Assembly: GCF_014075995.1 (NCBI RefSeq) | Contig: NZ_CP055153.1 | Coordinates: 5,580,001-5,644,000 of the forward strand | Source of the DNA: Adhaeribacter radiodurans | Lineage (GTDB): Bacteria > Bacteroidota > Bacteroidia > Cytophagales > Hymenobacteraceae | Direction of reading: 5' to 3' | DNA length: 64,000 nt | In this document: one piece after another, positions 17,899 through 29,000 of the stretch | How the letters are laid out: the number at the start of each line of letters is the position of its first letter | Numbering within the stretch: the stretch's first letter is position 1 | Made by a program: the position numbers and the translations under genes | The notes under the pieces: generated by a model | The model's database searches: none | Seen by the model: the letters and a program-made list of their open reading frames with translations, nothing else | Told to the model about the DNA's origin: nothing

Positions 17899-17971
17899 AG
17901 CGAAAGACGGGGTTCGAACCCGCGACCTCGACCTTGGCAAGGTCGCGCTCTACCAACTGAGCTACTTTCGC
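17899..17971 (-). tRNA. tRNA-Gly (GCC)
   Basis: A 73-nt cloverleaf on the minus strand: acceptor GCGAAAG/CTTTCGC, D-arm AGCTCAGTTGGTAGAGC, anticodon stem-loop CGACC-TTGCCAA-GGTCG (anticodon GCC), T-arm GCGGGTTCGAACCCC. No encoded CCA. It lies 79 bp upstream of tRNA-Leu on the same strand and shares its promoter. Confidence 0.96.
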
Positions 17972-18002
17972 TTTTCTGATTCGTTTTATTGAATTAGTGA
18001 TG

Positions 18003-18032
18003 CAAATTTAAGCACTAATTTTCATTTGTCAA
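18003..18032 (-). promoter_or_regulatory. Bacteroidota sigma-factor promoter of the tRNA operon
   Basis: On the minus strand TTG (18032-18030), a 19-base spacer, then TAAATTTG (18010-18003), matching the Bacteroidota consensus TTG-N19-TANNTTTG. The -7 box ends 31 bp before the tRNA-Gly 5' end. Confidence 0.82.
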
Positions 18033-18332
18033 GTACCAAATTAAAAAAAATTTACTAATCCCTTCTTCTTCCTGATTATCAGCTTCATTATTTCTTATTT
18101 AACGCAACAAAACAGGTAATTAATCAGAAAAACGCTCACGAAACAATTTTAATTTGGTTCCGGTAACAAGAAAACTGACGAAAAGAACCTGTTTTTAAAT
18201 TTTGCCTTACCAGAGTCAACCACCCCTGCCCTCCTAATCTTAGGAAGGGAGTTTTTTAAATAAACCTTCCCCTAAGTAATAAATTTATTTTATAGGAAAA
18301 AAGTTACAGATAATTTTACCAGTTTTTGGTTT

Positions 18333-18445
18333 TAGGCCCTTTTAGCGTTCCGGTGGGGCGAAGCCACAGTTCCGCAGCGGAGCGAGGAAAGGTTCGCTAA
18401 ACCGCCCTAAAAGCAAAAACGAGGCCCGCCAGCCTTGAGGCCATA
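18333..18445 (-). repeat. Dispersed repeat, copy C (inverted)
   Basis: In the roughly 590-bp gap between the tRNA operon and mutS. The sequence from GGCCCTTTTAGCGTTCCGG through GAGGCCCGCCAGCCTTGAGG matches the reverse complement of 32510-32625 at roughly three quarters of positions by eye, and its core also matches 36960-37030. GC-rich in an AT-rich gap, with internal inverted symmetry. No coding frame. The rest of the gap shows nothing else clear. Confidence 0.7.
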
Positions 18446-18561
18446 CCATAGCGCTTGTAGAAAGTAATTACTCCCCAAAGCCCCGCCAAGCAGGTTCAGA
18501 TACAGAACTACTCAAAATAATCACCTTTTAAAAGTAAAAATTTAAACTTCGGAAGAAAAAA

Positions 18562-21192
18562 CTACTTCTTACCCGGTACTTGCTGCTCGTCTACCAGCAT
18601 TTTCAGTTCGTTTAATTTTAATAAAGCTTCTACCGGCGTAATGGTATTAATGTCTAGTTTTTGGAAAATTTCACGCAGGCGCACCATGGCCGGATCATTC
18701 AACTCAAACATGTTCAATTGGTATTGCTGTTTAGGCAGATTTTTTAAATTTTGATCAGGATTCTGCCGGATTTTATCTTCTTCTAGGTGGTGCATAATGG
18801 TGCTGGCACGCAGAACCACGGTGTTAGGCATACCCGCCATTTGCGCCACATGAATCCCGAAGCTATGTTCGCTCCCACCGGGTTTAAGCTGGCGCATAAA
18901 CAATATTTTACCTCCGGTTTCTTTTACACTCACGTTAAAATTGCGCACCCGCGGTAGTTCTTCGGCCAGTTGGTTTAGTTCGTGGTAATGGGTAGCAAAC
19001 AAAGTTTTGGCGCGGGATTTCGGGTGGTTGTGCAGGTGCTCCACAATGGCCCAGGCAATAGAAATACCGTCGTAGGTGCTGGTACCCCGACCAATTTCGT
19101 CCATTAAAACTAAACTGCGCTCTGATAAATTATTTAAAATACTGGCGGTTTCGGTCATTTCCACCATAAAAGTACTCTCGCCCCGGCTTAAATTATCCGA
19201 AGCACCTACCCGGGTAAATATTTTATCGATAATGCCCACTTCGGCTGCTTCAGCGGGTACAAAAGACCCAATTTGCGCCATGAGCACGATTAAAGCCGTT
19301 TGGCGCAGCAAGGCACTCTTACCGGCCATGTTCGGACCGGTAATAATGGCAATTTGCTGCTCGTCGGTATCCAGGAAAATATCGTTGGGAATATAGCTTT
19401 CGCCGGGCGGTAACTGCCGCTCAATCACCGGATGACGCCCTTTTTTTATATTTAAGGCATTTAAATCATTTACCTGGGGCTTCACATACTTATAACTCAC
19501 GGCAGCGCAGGCAAAAGAAGCCAGGCAATCTATTACTCCTAAAACGCGGGCATTCTGCTGAATCTGACCCACGTATTCGGTGGTACTAACCACCAGTTCG
19601 TTGAACAATTGCTGCTCAATGGTAAAAATCCGTTCTTCGGCGTGCAGAATTTTTTCTTCGTAAGTTTTTAGTTCTTCGGTAATGTAGCGCTCGGCATTTA
19701 CTAAAGTCTGTTTGCGAATCCATTCTTTGGGCACTTTGTCTTTGTGGGCGTGCGTTACTTCCAGGTAATACCCAAAAACTTTGTTGTAGGCAATTTTAAG
19801 CGAGGTAATACCAGTATTTTTAACTTCGCGCTGCTGCAATTGCAGTAAGTAATCTTTACCCGAAAAAGCAATTGCCCGTAAATCGTCCAGCTCGGCGTGA
19901 ATGCCCGGATTGATAATGTTACCCAGGTTAGTCAACATGGGTGCATCCGGTTTTATTTTTTGTTTGATCTCTTCCCGGATCTCGTCGCAAAAAGTTAATT
20001 GATCGGCTAGTTTTTTTAAAGCCGGAATTTGACTAAAGCCCAGTAATTCTTTGATCGGCACGGTCGCTTCCAGAGCTTTGCTCAGTTGCAGCATTTCGCG
20101 CGGGTTAATCCGTTTTACCGCCACTTTCGAGATTAACCGTTCCAGGTCATTTATCTGTTTCAGATAATGGATAATGTCCTGTAAAAGGTCGTTGTTGTTA
20201 ATTAAAGCTTCTACCGTATCCAGGCGCCTTTGAATTTGCGATACTTCTTTTAACGGTAAAACCACCCATTTTTTAAGCAGTCGGGCGCCCATGGGAGTAA
20301 CCGTTTTATCCAGAATCTGAATCAGCGGAACGCCTTCGGTATGCTGCGGAAAAATAAGCTCCAGGTTGCGGATGGTAAACTTATCGAGCCACACGTATTT
20401 ATCTTCTTCGAGTCGCGAAATAGTGCGGATGTGGCTGATATCGTGGTGCTGGGTTTCCGATAAATAATGCAGAATGCAGCCGGCCGCAATAATTCCTTCC
20501 CGTAAAGTGTCAATTCCAAAACCTTTTAACGAAGTAGTACCAAAATGCCGCAGTAAACTCTCGTACGCGAAATCGTAGCCAAAAACCCATTCATCGAGAG
20601 CGTACTGGCAAAAATCCGGACCGAAGGACAGGTAAAACTCTTCCTTCATTTTTTTGCAGAAAAGCACTTCCGCCGGGGCAAAGCTTTGCAGTAATTTCCC
20701 GATATAAGGCCGGTCGCCTTGCGCCGTAATAAACTCGCCGGTAGAAATATCCAGGAAAGCAATGCCAGTTTCGTTTTTAGTAAAATGCACGGCGGCCAGG
20801 TAATTATTGCTTTTTCTTTCGAGTACCTGGTCGTTAAACGATACGCCGGGCGTTACTAATTCCGTTACGCCGCGCTTCACAATACCTTTTACTGACTTGG
20901 GATCTTCGAGCTGGTCGCAGATGGCTACGCGTTCGCCGGCCCGGACCAGTTTGGGCAAATACGTATCCATAGAATGATGCGGAAAACCGGCTAAAGCTGT
21001 TTCAGAAGTAGAGCCGGCTCCGCGCTTGGTAAGTACGATATCCAGGATTTTGCTGGCTTTAACGGCATCGTCGCCAAAAGTTTCGTAGAAATCGCCTACC
21101 CGGAAAAGCAACAAGGCTCCGGGATGCTTCGCCTTAATGGCGTAATACTGTTTCATTAAAGGCGTTACAGAAATATCGGCTGTGGTACTCAA
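18562..21192 (-). CDS. mutS: DNA mismatch repair protein MutS
   Basis: An 876-residue, full-length MutS. The mismatch-recognition domain holds the F-x-E motif in GDFYETFGDDA. Connector, lever and clamp domains follow, then the ATPase with Walker A GPNMAGKS, signature ESTFMVEMTE, Walker B LVLMDEIGRGTSTYDG and ATHYHEL. It binds mispaired bases as a dimer and recruits MutL. The start is TTG at 21192: no in-frame ATG lies close upstream, and the next (Met13 in TPLMKQYY) would cut residues usually present. It stands alone, divergent from the methyltransferase gene across 291 bp. Confidence 0.97.
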   Translation of the reverse strand: MSTTADISVTPLMKQYYAIKAKHPGALLLFRVGDFYETFGDDAVKASKILDIVLTKRGAGSTSETALAGFPHHSMDTYLPKLVRAGERVAICDQLEDPKSVKGIVKRGVTELVTPGVSFNDQVLERKSNNYLAAVHFTKNETGIAFLDISTGEFITAQGDRPYIGKLLQSFAPAEVLFCKKMKEEFYLSFGPDFCQYALDEWVFGYDFAYESLLRHFGTTSLKGFGIDTLREGIIAAGCILHYLSETQHHDISHIRTISRLEEDKYVWLDKFTIRNLELIFPQHTEGVPLIQILDKTVTPMGARLLKKWVVLPLKEVSQIQRRLDTVEALINNNDLLQDIIHYLKQINDLERLISKVAVKRINPREMLQLSKALEATVPIKELLGFSQIPALKKLADQLTFCDEIREEIKQKIKPDAPMLTNLGNIINPGIHAELDDLRAIAFSGKDYLLQLQQREVKNTGITSLKIAYNKVFGYYLEVTHAHKDKVPKEWIRKQTLVNAERYITEELKTYEEKILHAEERIFTIEQQLFNELVVSTTEYVGQIQQNARVLGVIDCLASFACAAVSYKYVKPQVNDLNALNIKKGRHPVIERQLPPGESYIPNDIFLDTDEQQIAIITGPNMAGKSALLRQTALIVLMAQIGSFVPAEAAEVGIIDKIFTRVGASDNLSRGESTFMVEMTETASILNNLSERSLVLMDEIGRGTSTYDGISIAWAIVEHLHNHPKSRAKTLFATHYHELNQLAEELPRVRNFNVSVKETGGKILFMRQLKPGGSEHSFGIHVAQMAGMPNTVVLRASTIMHHLEEDKIRQNPDQNLKNLPKQQYQLNMFELNDPAMVRLREIFQKLDINTITPVEALLKLNELKMLVDEQQVPGKK

Positions 21193-21483
21193 AATATAAT
21201 TGCTTAAGCTATTTAAAATAAATTTACTAAATGCCCCGGTTTAACCGCTAAGTGCAGGTAATTCTGGCTTTCTGGCCAAAGCTCCCGCGAGTAGCAATTT
21301 TAACTTATTTTAAATTTAAGCTAAATTTGTGGTTTAAATGTACCTGGGGCGTTCTCCTGAATATTCCGGAAGCAGTTTTAAAAAATTAGTTGTAAAAAGC
21401 TACCTGTAAACTTGCTGCCGGAAGACTTAAAACAAAATTAAACAATTGAGGCACGCCTTACCGCATCTAGCATCCCAAATTTT

Positions 21484-22014
21484 ATGCGTAAATTAAAAAT
21501 GGAAGAACTCAACCGGGTATCGGTGGAAGAGTTTAAAGAACAGGAAAAATTACCCATTGTATTAGTTCTGGATAATGTGCGCTCGCTGCACAACGTCGGG
21601 TCAACTTTCCGGACTGCCGATGCATTTGCCGTGAGCAAAATTTATCTTTGCGGCATTACGGGTACGCCGCCTAACAAAGAAATTAATAAAACTGCTTTAG
21701 GTGCCACCGAATCCGTAGACTGGGAACACACGACCCAAACCGCCGATTTAGCCAAAAGATTAAAAGCTGAAGGTTACCAGATAATTGCCATTGAACAAGC
21801 CGATCGCAGCGTTTCTTTAGCCGATTTTAAGCCAACAGACAATCAAAAATACGCTCTGGTATTTGGCAACGAAGTATTTGGCGTGGAAGACGACGTAATG
21901 GAATTGGCTGATGCTGTGATTGAAATTCCGCAGTTCGGTACCAAACACTCGCTTAATATTTCGGTAGCCGTAGGCGTGGTAGTTTGGGATTTCCTGAGTA
22001 AGCTGCGTAGTTAA
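21484..22014 (+). CDS. SpoU/TrmH-family RNA 2'-O-methyltransferase
   Basis: A 176-residue SPOUT methyltransferase with the three family motifs: NVRSLHNVGSTFRTAD (motif 1, binding Arg), VFGNEVFGV (motif 2) and IPQFGTKHSLNISVAVGV (motif 3), which form the trefoil-knot S-adenosylmethionine site. It lacks the N-terminal substrate-binding extension of RlmB, so it is the short type; tRNA or rRNA target cannot be told. Start ATG 21484; a second ATG seven codons in is also possible. Confidence 0.9.
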   Translation: MRKLKMEELNRVSVEEFKEQEKLPIVLVLDNVRSLHNVGSTFRTADAFAVSKIYLCGITGTPPNKEINKTALGATESVDWEHTTQTADLAKRLKAEGYQIIAIEQADRSVSLADFKPTDNQKYALVFGNEVFGVEDDVMELADAVIEIPQFGTKHSLNISVAVGVVVWDFLSKLRS

Positions 22015-22026
22015 TATTCAATTTTT

Positions 22027-22070
22027 AGTAAAAAAGAAGGCCATTCGTACGAATGACCTTCTTTTTTACT
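22027..22070. terminator. Bidirectional terminator
   Basis: A 44-bp palindrome (AGTAAAAAAGAAGG...CCTTCTTTTTTACT) with one internal mismatch that becomes a G-T pair on the minus strand. It lies between the convergent methyltransferase and terC-like genes and gives a T-run in either direction. Confidence 0.9.
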
Positions 22071-22078
22071 ATTCAGCC

Positions 22079-22843
22079 TTAATCAAAATCTGAATCGCGC
22101 AGTTTAACTGGCGGCGTAGACGATTTACGTAAGCGCATATTCAGCATTTCTACCAGCAGCGAGAAGAACATAGCAAAATAGATATAGCCTTTTGGTACAT
22201 GCGTATGCAACGACTCCAGCACCAGCATAAAACCAATCATAATCAGGAACGATAAGGCCAGCATTTTAATGGTTGGGTGATTATTCACAAAATCGGCAAT
22301 GTATTTAGAAAAAGCCAGCATAATGCCCATCGAAATAATTACCGCAATAATCATGATAAGAACATTATCTACCAGGCCTACCGCGGTCAGGATCGAATCG
22401 AAAGAGAACACAATATCTACGAGTACAATCTGAATGATTACCCGGGACAGGCTATGATACACCTTAGAAACTCCGGCCTCCTCTAATTCTCCTTCTAACT
22501 TGTGGTGTATCTCGGTAGTACTTTTAGCAATCAAAAACAAACCACCCGCTAATAAAATTAAATCCCGACCAGTTACGCCAAAATCACTTTCAGTCCAAAA
22601 CAGGTTTATGGTAAACAACGGATCTTTGAGGCTAACAATCCACGAAATAGACAACAACAGCAGTATCCGGAAAACCAAGGCCAGCATTAACCCAATGGTA
22701 CGGGCCCGTCCTTGTTCGGCGGCAGGTAACTTACCGGCTACAATAGAAATAAATATAATATTGTCGATACCCAATACCACCTCCATAAAGGTTAGCGTCA
22801 ATAAGCTTATCCAGGTATCAGGGCTCGCAAAAATATCAAACAT
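22079..22843 (-). CDS. TerC-family integral membrane protein
   Basis: A 254-residue protein with about seven hydrophobic segments and the TerC hallmarks: [15 protein letters not shown] near the N terminus and the repeat-related [16 protein letters not shown] in the middle, acidic pairs thought to bind metal ions within the membrane. The family is linked to tellurite resistance and to manganese or calcium export and metalation of secreted proteins. Housekeeping-type TerC with no tellurite genes nearby, so a metal-homeostasis role is more likely. Confidence 0.9.
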   Translation of the reverse strand: MFDIFASPDTWISLLTLTFMEVVLGIDNIIFISIVAGKLPAAEQGRARTIGLMLALVFRILLLLSISWIVSLKDPLFTINLFWTESDFGVTGRDLILLAGGLFLIAKSTTEIHHKLEGELEEAGVSKVYHSLSRVIIQIVLVDIVFSFDSILTAVGLVDNVLIMIIAVIISMGIMLAFSKYIADFVNNHPTIKMLALSFLIMIGFMLVLESLHTHVPKGYIYFAMFFSLLVEMLNMRLRKSSTPPVKLRDSDFD

Positions 22844-23109
22844 AGTTTTATTTTAAATTTATATTTTGATAAAAAGATTAGTAAAAATTCACGAAATCAA
22901 ATAATTATAACTCCAGATTTTACCTGCCAAATATTTTACAACAGTATCAGAACGGGTTGTAATGCCAGAAACTTCTAACCATTACTAAACCAGATTAGAT
23001 TTATTTAAGATATTGAATGGCGTGATTGCTGCAACAAAAATTAAACAATCCATTAACTTAAATGCAAAAAGTTCTAACATCCAATATTGGAGTTTTTGCG
23101 TCTATTTAC

Positions 23110-23601
23110 TTATGATTTCATGTTAACGAACTGCAATGGCAAGCCCAGGTTCGACTGACGCATTAAGGCAATAACGTCCTGTAAATCATCAATCTTTTTA
23201 CCGGTAATCCGTATCTGATCGTCCATAATAGCGGCTTGCACTTTTAATTTGCTGTCTTTAATAATTTTTACAATTTTCTTAGCCGTTTCTTTGTCTACGC
23301 CCACTTTTACCTTCACGTCTTTTTTCATCATGGGGCCAGAGGGGTACTCTTCTTCCGAGAAATCCAGAGCGGTAGCATCGAGGTTTTGCTTTACCATTTT
23401 GCCCATGATAATATCTTCGATGTGCTTTACCCGCATGGAATTTTCGGTGGTGATATGAATTATATTCGTTTTTTTGTCGAGTTCCACGCTGCCTTTGGTA
23501 TCCTTGAAATCATAACGGTTCTGAATTTCCTTTTTCACGGTATTCAATGCGTTTTCCAGACTTTGCGGATCTATTTTACTTACAATATCAAATGAGGCCA
23601 T
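23110..23601 (-). CDS. yajQ: YajQ family cyclic-di-GMP/nucleotide-binding protein
   Basis: A 163-residue YajQ: starts MASFDIVSKID, then NRYDFKDTKG, IEDIIMGKMVKQ, and near the end IRITGKKIDDLQDVIALMR. The family has two alternating beta-alpha domains; members bind cyclic di-GMP or nucleic acid and can modulate transcription factors. Full length. A -7 box TAACTTTG lies about 50 bp upstream of the start (23651-23658). Confidence 0.93.
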   Translation of the reverse strand: MASFDIVSKIDPQSLENALNTVKKEIQNRYDFKDTKGSVELDKKTNIIHITTENSMRVKHIEDIIMGKMVKQNLDATALDFSEEEYPSGPMMKKDVKVKVGVDKETAKKIVKIIKDSKLKVQAAIMDDQIRITGKKIDDLQDVIALMRQSNLGLPLQFVNMKS

Positions 23602-24125
23602 GCGAAAAAGTTTTAGTATTGGTTAAGGAAATAAGAAGTATAAGTGGGAACAAAGTTAATAGTTTTGGTCATACTTGTTGCTCCCTATCTTAGGTTCCCG
23701 AGTTACGGTTTAGTAAAGAAATAGAATCCGAAAAACCTGAGATATAAACCTGAATAATTCAGGTAAAAAAGACCAGGCAGTTGGGCTAGCAAAGCCAGCA
23801 TTAAAAAAATGTACTTTTAACATACCAGAAACAAAGCATCCGATTATGGCAAGTAAAGCAGCTTACCTTACTTGGTCTGGCAAATACGCTAAACTTTTAA
23901 CGGCTATAGGGGTTTAAGATAATAGTAAAAGCCACGTTTAGTAAACTTTAGTATTACCAGATAGTAAGATACCTGAATTAGGCTGTAGGTTTTACGTATT
24001 TCAAAATTCTTTCTTAATCAAACAATAAGGACTAAGCGAACATTATTTTTGCACGGAATAGCGGGCGATAGAGCATTTACCACCGTATAACTTAAAACCT
24101 AGTATTTACCTATAAAGCTAAAGCT
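23602..24125. other. Intergenic gap with weak promoter-like boxes
   Basis: 524 bp between divergent genes. It holds CAAAGTTA at 23651-23658 (a minus-strand TAACTTTG -7 box for yajQ) and TATTTTTG at 24044-24051 on the plus strand (possible -7 box for the lipocalin), both without a well-placed TTG -33 element. No gene seen. Confidence 0.4.
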
Positions 24126-24677
24126 ATGAAAAAGAACACTCGGGAAATATTAATTGGTGCCGGCACCGTAGCTCTGGGAGCACTGGCATTGCGGTATTTT
24201 TCGCGCAACCACCAACCCTTAGAAACGGTACCAGCCGTAGACTTAACCCGTTACGCAGGCAAATGGTACGAGATTGCAGCCTTTCCATTAATTTTTGAGC
24301 GAGGCTGCCATTGCACCACCGCTGAATACTCCTTAGACCCGGCCGGATACGTAAAAGTAGTTAACAGTTGCAATCGTAAAAGTCCGCAAGGCAAGAAATC
24401 GGTAGCCGTGGGCAAAGCGTTTCCGGTACCAGACAGCAATAATGCAAAATTAAAGGTGCAGTTTCAATGGCCTTTTAAAGGCGATTACTGGATTATAGAC
24501 TTGGACGAGGATTATTCGCATGCATTGGTAGGCACCCCCGACCGGCAGAATCTTTGGGTATTAAGTCGTTCGCCGTTTATGGCTCCTACCTTGTATCAGC
24601 GTTTGGTGCAAGTAGCGCAACAGAAAGGATTTGACATAGATCACTTACACCTGACCAACCAGGCTTGTTTTGATTAA
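24126..24677 (+). CDS. Lipocalin family protein (Blc-like)
   Basis: A 183-residue protein with an N-terminal hydrophobic segment (about 8-25) and the bacterial lipocalin signature TRYAGKWYEIAAFPLIFERG (G-x-W in motif 1). Later motifs YWIIDLDEDY and LWVLSRSP are also typical. Outer-membrane or periplasmic lipocalins bind fatty acids and lysophospholipids. No lipobox Cys at the expected place, so it is probably anchored by its N-terminal helix or released. It converges with the DUF4174 gene, 5 bp apart. Confidence 0.88.
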   Translation: MKKNTREILIGAGTVALGALALRYFSRNHQPLETVPAVDLTRYAGKWYEIAAFPLIFERGCHCTTAEYSLDPAGYVKVVNSCNRKSPQGKKSVAVGKAFPVPDSNNAKLKVQFQWPFKGDYWIIDLDEDYSHALVGTPDRQNLWVLSRSPFMAPTLYQRLVQVAQQKGFDIDHLHLTNQACFD

Positions 24678-24682
24678 GAAGC

Positions 24683-25156
24683 TTACTTATTATTTTTTTC
24701 GTGCGCTTCGTTCTGCCGCATAGGCATGGCATCAATAATTCCGAACAATACGGCAGGTGCCTGGGCATGAGCAGCCCGGTACTTTTCGGTGCCGTCTTTT
24801 CCTACTAAAATTACGGTAAACTGCTCCGGATTTACTTTATACGTTTGGCGTAAGGAGGTAGCCGAAGGAAATTCTTCCTTCACGGGCGGATTTACTTCTA
24901 CATCATTATTTACTACTTGTACTACCAACAGGTCGCGTTCGCTTAGGCCTAAACGGGCCTGACGCAGCATTTTATCCTGCGCCAGCAAAAATTCATTTTG
25001 GTTATCGGGAGAAAATACGAGTAAAAAACGATGTTTACCTTTGTCCATTTGAGTAATGATAGGGTGGTTGGATTCGGCTGCCTGAGATTTACCGGATATA
25101 GACCAACATAAACACCAGAGCATCCAGCTCCAAATGGCCATTGTTTTTTTACTCAT
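24683..25156 (-). CDS. DUF4174 domain protein
   Basis: A 157-residue exported protein (signal peptide to about SGKSQAAES). The mature part KHRFLLVFSPDNQNEFLLAQ...LVVQVVNND...YKVNPEQFTVILVGKDG fits DUF4174, a thioredoxin-like fold without the Cys pair. Function unknown; probably periplasmic. Single gene converging with the lipocalin. Confidence 0.82.
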   Translation of the reverse strand: MSKKTMAIWSWMLWCLCWSISGKSQAAESNHPIITQMDKGKHRFLLVFSPDNQNEFLLAQDKMLRQARLGLSERDLLVVQVVNNDVEVNPPVKEEFPSATSLRQTYKVNPEQFTVILVGKDGTEKYRAAHAQAPAVLFGIIDAMPMRQNEAHEKNNK

Positions 25157-25251
25157 GCTCGATTTTCTGCTATTGCAGTAAATAAACTTTTTAAATGCCG
25201 TTTTGTTTAGCTAAGCCTACCTATTATTTAAACTTCTATGGCCTTAGCAGG

Positions 25252-25779
25252 TTATATGCCACCTAATAAAAAAGACATTATACTCAGCAACAACAGAACT
25301 CCAAACGGAACCAGTAGATTAAAAATTAAGAAATGCCGTTGACGCCGATGACGTTGTTGGTTTTGGGTAAGTAAATATCCTACCAGGAACAAGAACGTAA
25401 GTACTCCTAGCGGCGCTGTTAAAGTTACCAATATACGGGAGCCCCACCAACCCTGAAAAGTAAATAACACTGCCGTAAAACCAGTAGCCAGCGCCAGACT
25501 GCAAAAAGCGCCGAATAAAGCTATCCATAAGTTCTTCAGCATGAAAGAGAAGGAAAGCAGCATCTGGCCCATAAACAATATTACCAAACTACCCAGAGCA
25601 AAAACAAATAGTTTATCGGTTATATTCTGGAAATACTGAAGGTATAGTCCGATTCCGGTTAACACCAGCGTGAGATAGATGCACTTGGTATACCCAGCCA
25701 TAAAACTGCGGATATGTGAGCGAATATCAGACTCTCCGGCTGTGAAGATAGCAGGAGTTAAAAATTTAGAGTACATCAT
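25252..25779 (-). CDS. Hypothetical membrane protein, four transmembrane segments
   Basis: A 175-residue protein with hydrophobic segments at about 36-50, 60-80, 88-110 and 117-137, a basic loop (QNQQRHRRQRH) and a final hydrophobic helix. No catalytic motif. Two adjacent ATGs start it. It may share transcription with nothing else. Family not recognised. Confidence 0.75.
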   Translation of the reverse strand: MMYSKFLTPAIFTAGESDIRSHIRSFMAGYTKCIYLTLVLTGIGLYLQYFQNITDKLFVFALGSLVILFMGQMLLSFSFMLKNLWIALFGAFCSLALATGFTAVLFTFQGWWGSRILVTLTAPLGVLTFLFLVGYLLTQNQQRHRRQRHFLIFNLLVPFGVLLLLSIMSFLLGGI

Positions 25780-25984
25780 TTTATCATCTAGTTATATTTA
25801 AATGGACTAAAAAATTACTTTAAACTACTCGCCTGCTAGTGGCTGATCTTCGAAGGATAAATATAAATAATTATTAATCAAGGAGTATCATTTTAAAAGT
25901 ACGTTTTTTAAAATATTTTGTTTGGTTAGATAATGTACCCTCTGCTCCTATTATGCGTAAGGAATTTGCGAGCAGATTATTCCG

Positions 25985-25992
25985 TATCTTTG
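25985..25992 (+). promoter_or_regulatory. Candidate -7 box upstream of mfd
   Basis: TATCTTTG matches the Bacteroidota TANNTTTG box and lies 28 bp before the mfd start. A TTG at 25966-25968 is 16 bp upstream, shorter than the usual 19-21, so the assignment is tentative. Confidence 0.45.
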
Positions 25993-26020
25993 CTCTTTAT
26001 TTATTGAAAGATTAAGAAAA

Positions 26021-29000
26021 TTGAAAATAAAGGATTTCCTGGAACTATACCGGCTCGATCCGGTAGTTCAAACCATTGCAGAACGCCTTAAATCGCCGGA
26101 AAAAGCCCATTTGCACCTGAAAGGCTTAGCAGGCAGTTTAGATGCCGTAATGGCCGTTGCAGTAAGCAGTTTACAGCCCGGCCACCATGTTTGTGTATTA
26201 CACGATAAAGAAGAAGCAGCTTACTTTTTATCGGATTTGCAGCATTTATTTAACGGCAAGCAAGAAGCCTTGCTGTTTCCATCGTCGTACAAGCGACCTT
26301 ATTCGTTCGATGAAACGGAAAATGCCAATATTCTGATGCGGGCCGAAGTACTAAATCAGATTAGTAATAAAGCCGCTGCTGGCTTGTTAATAGTAGCCTA
26401 TCCCGAAGCCCTTACTGAAAAAGTAATCAATAAAAAATCATTGGTAGCGAATACATTTAGCGCGAAAGTGGGCGAAAAACTGGATGTAAACTTTTTATCG
26501 GAAGTTTTAACTGAGTACGATTTTGAGCGCACCGATTTTGTTTACGAAGCCGGCCAGTTTGCCGTTCGGGGGGGCATTGTGGATGTATTTTCGTATGCCA
26601 ACGAATTGCCGTACCGGGTTGAGTTGTTCGGTGATGAGATTGAAAGCATCCGGACGTTTAATCCCAACACGCAGCTTTCCGTGGAAACTCAAAACAGCGT
26701 TTCCATTGTACCCAACGTGCAAACCAAATTATTGCAGGAAACCCGGGAATCTTTTTTAGAATTTTTACCCTCCAATACCCGGCTCTGGTTTAAAGACGTA
26801 CGCCACGCCATTGATATAATTGATGAATCGTTTACGAAAGCGGAACAGGCTTTTGAGTATTTAATGCTCACCAGTGGTAACACCAAAGTAGTTTCTAAGC
26901 CCGAAGACTTATTTGAATCGGGCAAAAGCTTTAAAAAGTTACTGGAGCCGTTTACTACGGTAGAATTTGGCAAACGCTTTCACTTTAAAGCTTCCGAAAC
27001 CATAACTTTTAATACCAAGCCACAACCATCATTTAATAAGGATTTTAATTTACTGGTTAGCAACCTGCACGATAACCAAACCAATGGCTTTACTAACATT
27101 ATTGCGGCCGATTCGCCGCGGCAGATTGACCGGCTTACCACTATTTTTGATGAGCTCGATCACGCGGTAAAATTTCAGGCGCTTACCATTTCACTGCGCG
27201 AAGGCTTTATCGATGACCAGGTAAAAGTTGCCCTGTACACCGATCATCAGTTGTTTGAACGCTTTTATAAATACAAAAGCAAAGAACGGTTTTCTAAATC
27301 CAAGGCCCTTACCTTAAAAGAACTACGCTCGCTGCAACCCGGCGATTATGTGGTACACGTAGATAATGGTATTGGCCGCTTTGCCGGCCTCGAAAAAGTA
27401 GAAGTAGGCGGTAAAATGCAGGAAGCCATTCGGTTGGTATACCGCGACGATGATTTGTTGTACGTGAGTATTCACGCGCTGCATAAAATTAGTAAATATA
27501 CCGGCCAGGAAGGCACTCCGCCTAGCATGAGCAAGCTGGGTTCGCCGGAATGGGAAAACAAAAAGAAGCGGGTTAAGAGCAAGGTAAAAGATATTGCCAC
27601 CGAACTGATTAAACTGTACGCCAAACGCAAGTCGGCACCGGGATTTGCTTTTTCCCGCGATGGATTTATGCAAGCCGAGTTGGAATCCTCGTTTATTTAC
27701 GAAGACACCCCCGACCAGGCCAAAGCAACCGAAGACGTCAAAAACGATATGGAGCAGCCGCACCCCATGGACCGCCTCGTGTGCGGCGATGTGGGTTTTG
27801 GCAAAACCGAAGTAGCTATTCGGGCCGCTTTTAAAGCCGCTACCGACAGCAAACAAGTTGCAGTACTGGTGCCTACTACCATTTTAGCCATGCAGCATTA
27901 CAAAACTTTTCGCGATCGTTTAGAAAAATTTCCGGTAAACGTAGAGTTTGTAAATCGTTTTAAAACGGCCAAGGACATAAAAGAAACTTTACAGCGCGTT
28001 GCCGAAGGAAAAACCGATATTCTGATTGGCACCCACCGCATTGTGAGTAAAGATGTAAAGTTTAAAAACTTGGGCTTAATGGTGATTGACGAAGAGCAAA
28101 AATTTGGCGTAAAAACGAAAGAAAAGCTAAAGGAAATGCGCGTGAACGTAGATTCGCTTACGCTCTCGGCTACTCCTATACCGCGTACGCTGCATTTTTC
28201 ATTAATGGGTGCCCGCGATTTATCGGTAATTGCTACGCCACCGCCTAACCGCCAGCCAGTACAAACGGAGCTGCACGTTTTCGATCAGACTATTATCCGC
28301 GATGCCGTAATGTACGAGTTAAAGCGCGGAGGTCAGGTTTTCTTTGTGCACAACCGGGTGGCCGACCTGGATGAAATGGCTAACCTGATTTTGAAATTAG
28401 TACCCGATGCCCGCATTACTTTTGCCCACGGCCAAATGGACGGCGAACAGCTCGAAAAGCGCATGATGAAATTTGTGGAAGGCGAATTTGACGTTTTAGT
28501 TTCCACAAACATTATTGAATCTGGCTTGGATATTCCGAATGCGAACACCATTATTATTAACCGGGCGCACATGTTTGGTTTAAGCGATTTGCACCAGATG
28601 CGCGGGCGCGTAGGGCGCTCGAACAAAAAAGCGTATTGTTATTTACTTACCCCACCGGTGTCCAGTTTACCTTCTGATGCCCGCAAGCGTTTGAGCACTT
28701 TAGAAGAATTTTCGGATTTGGGTGATGGTTTTAAAGTAGCCATGCGCGATTTGGATATTCGGGGAGCAGGTAACTTGTTGGGTGGTGAACAAAGTGGTTT
28801 TATCAACGATTTAGGTTTTGAAATGTACCACCAGATTCTGGACGATACCATTAAAGAACTAAAAGAAACCGAATTCCGCGATTTATTCCTGGGCTCTGAA
28901 AAAGACCTGAACCAATTCCTAGACGTGGTGCGTGAATGTACCGTAGAAACCGACCTGGAAATACTTATACCGGATACCTACGTGAGCAACATTTCGGAGC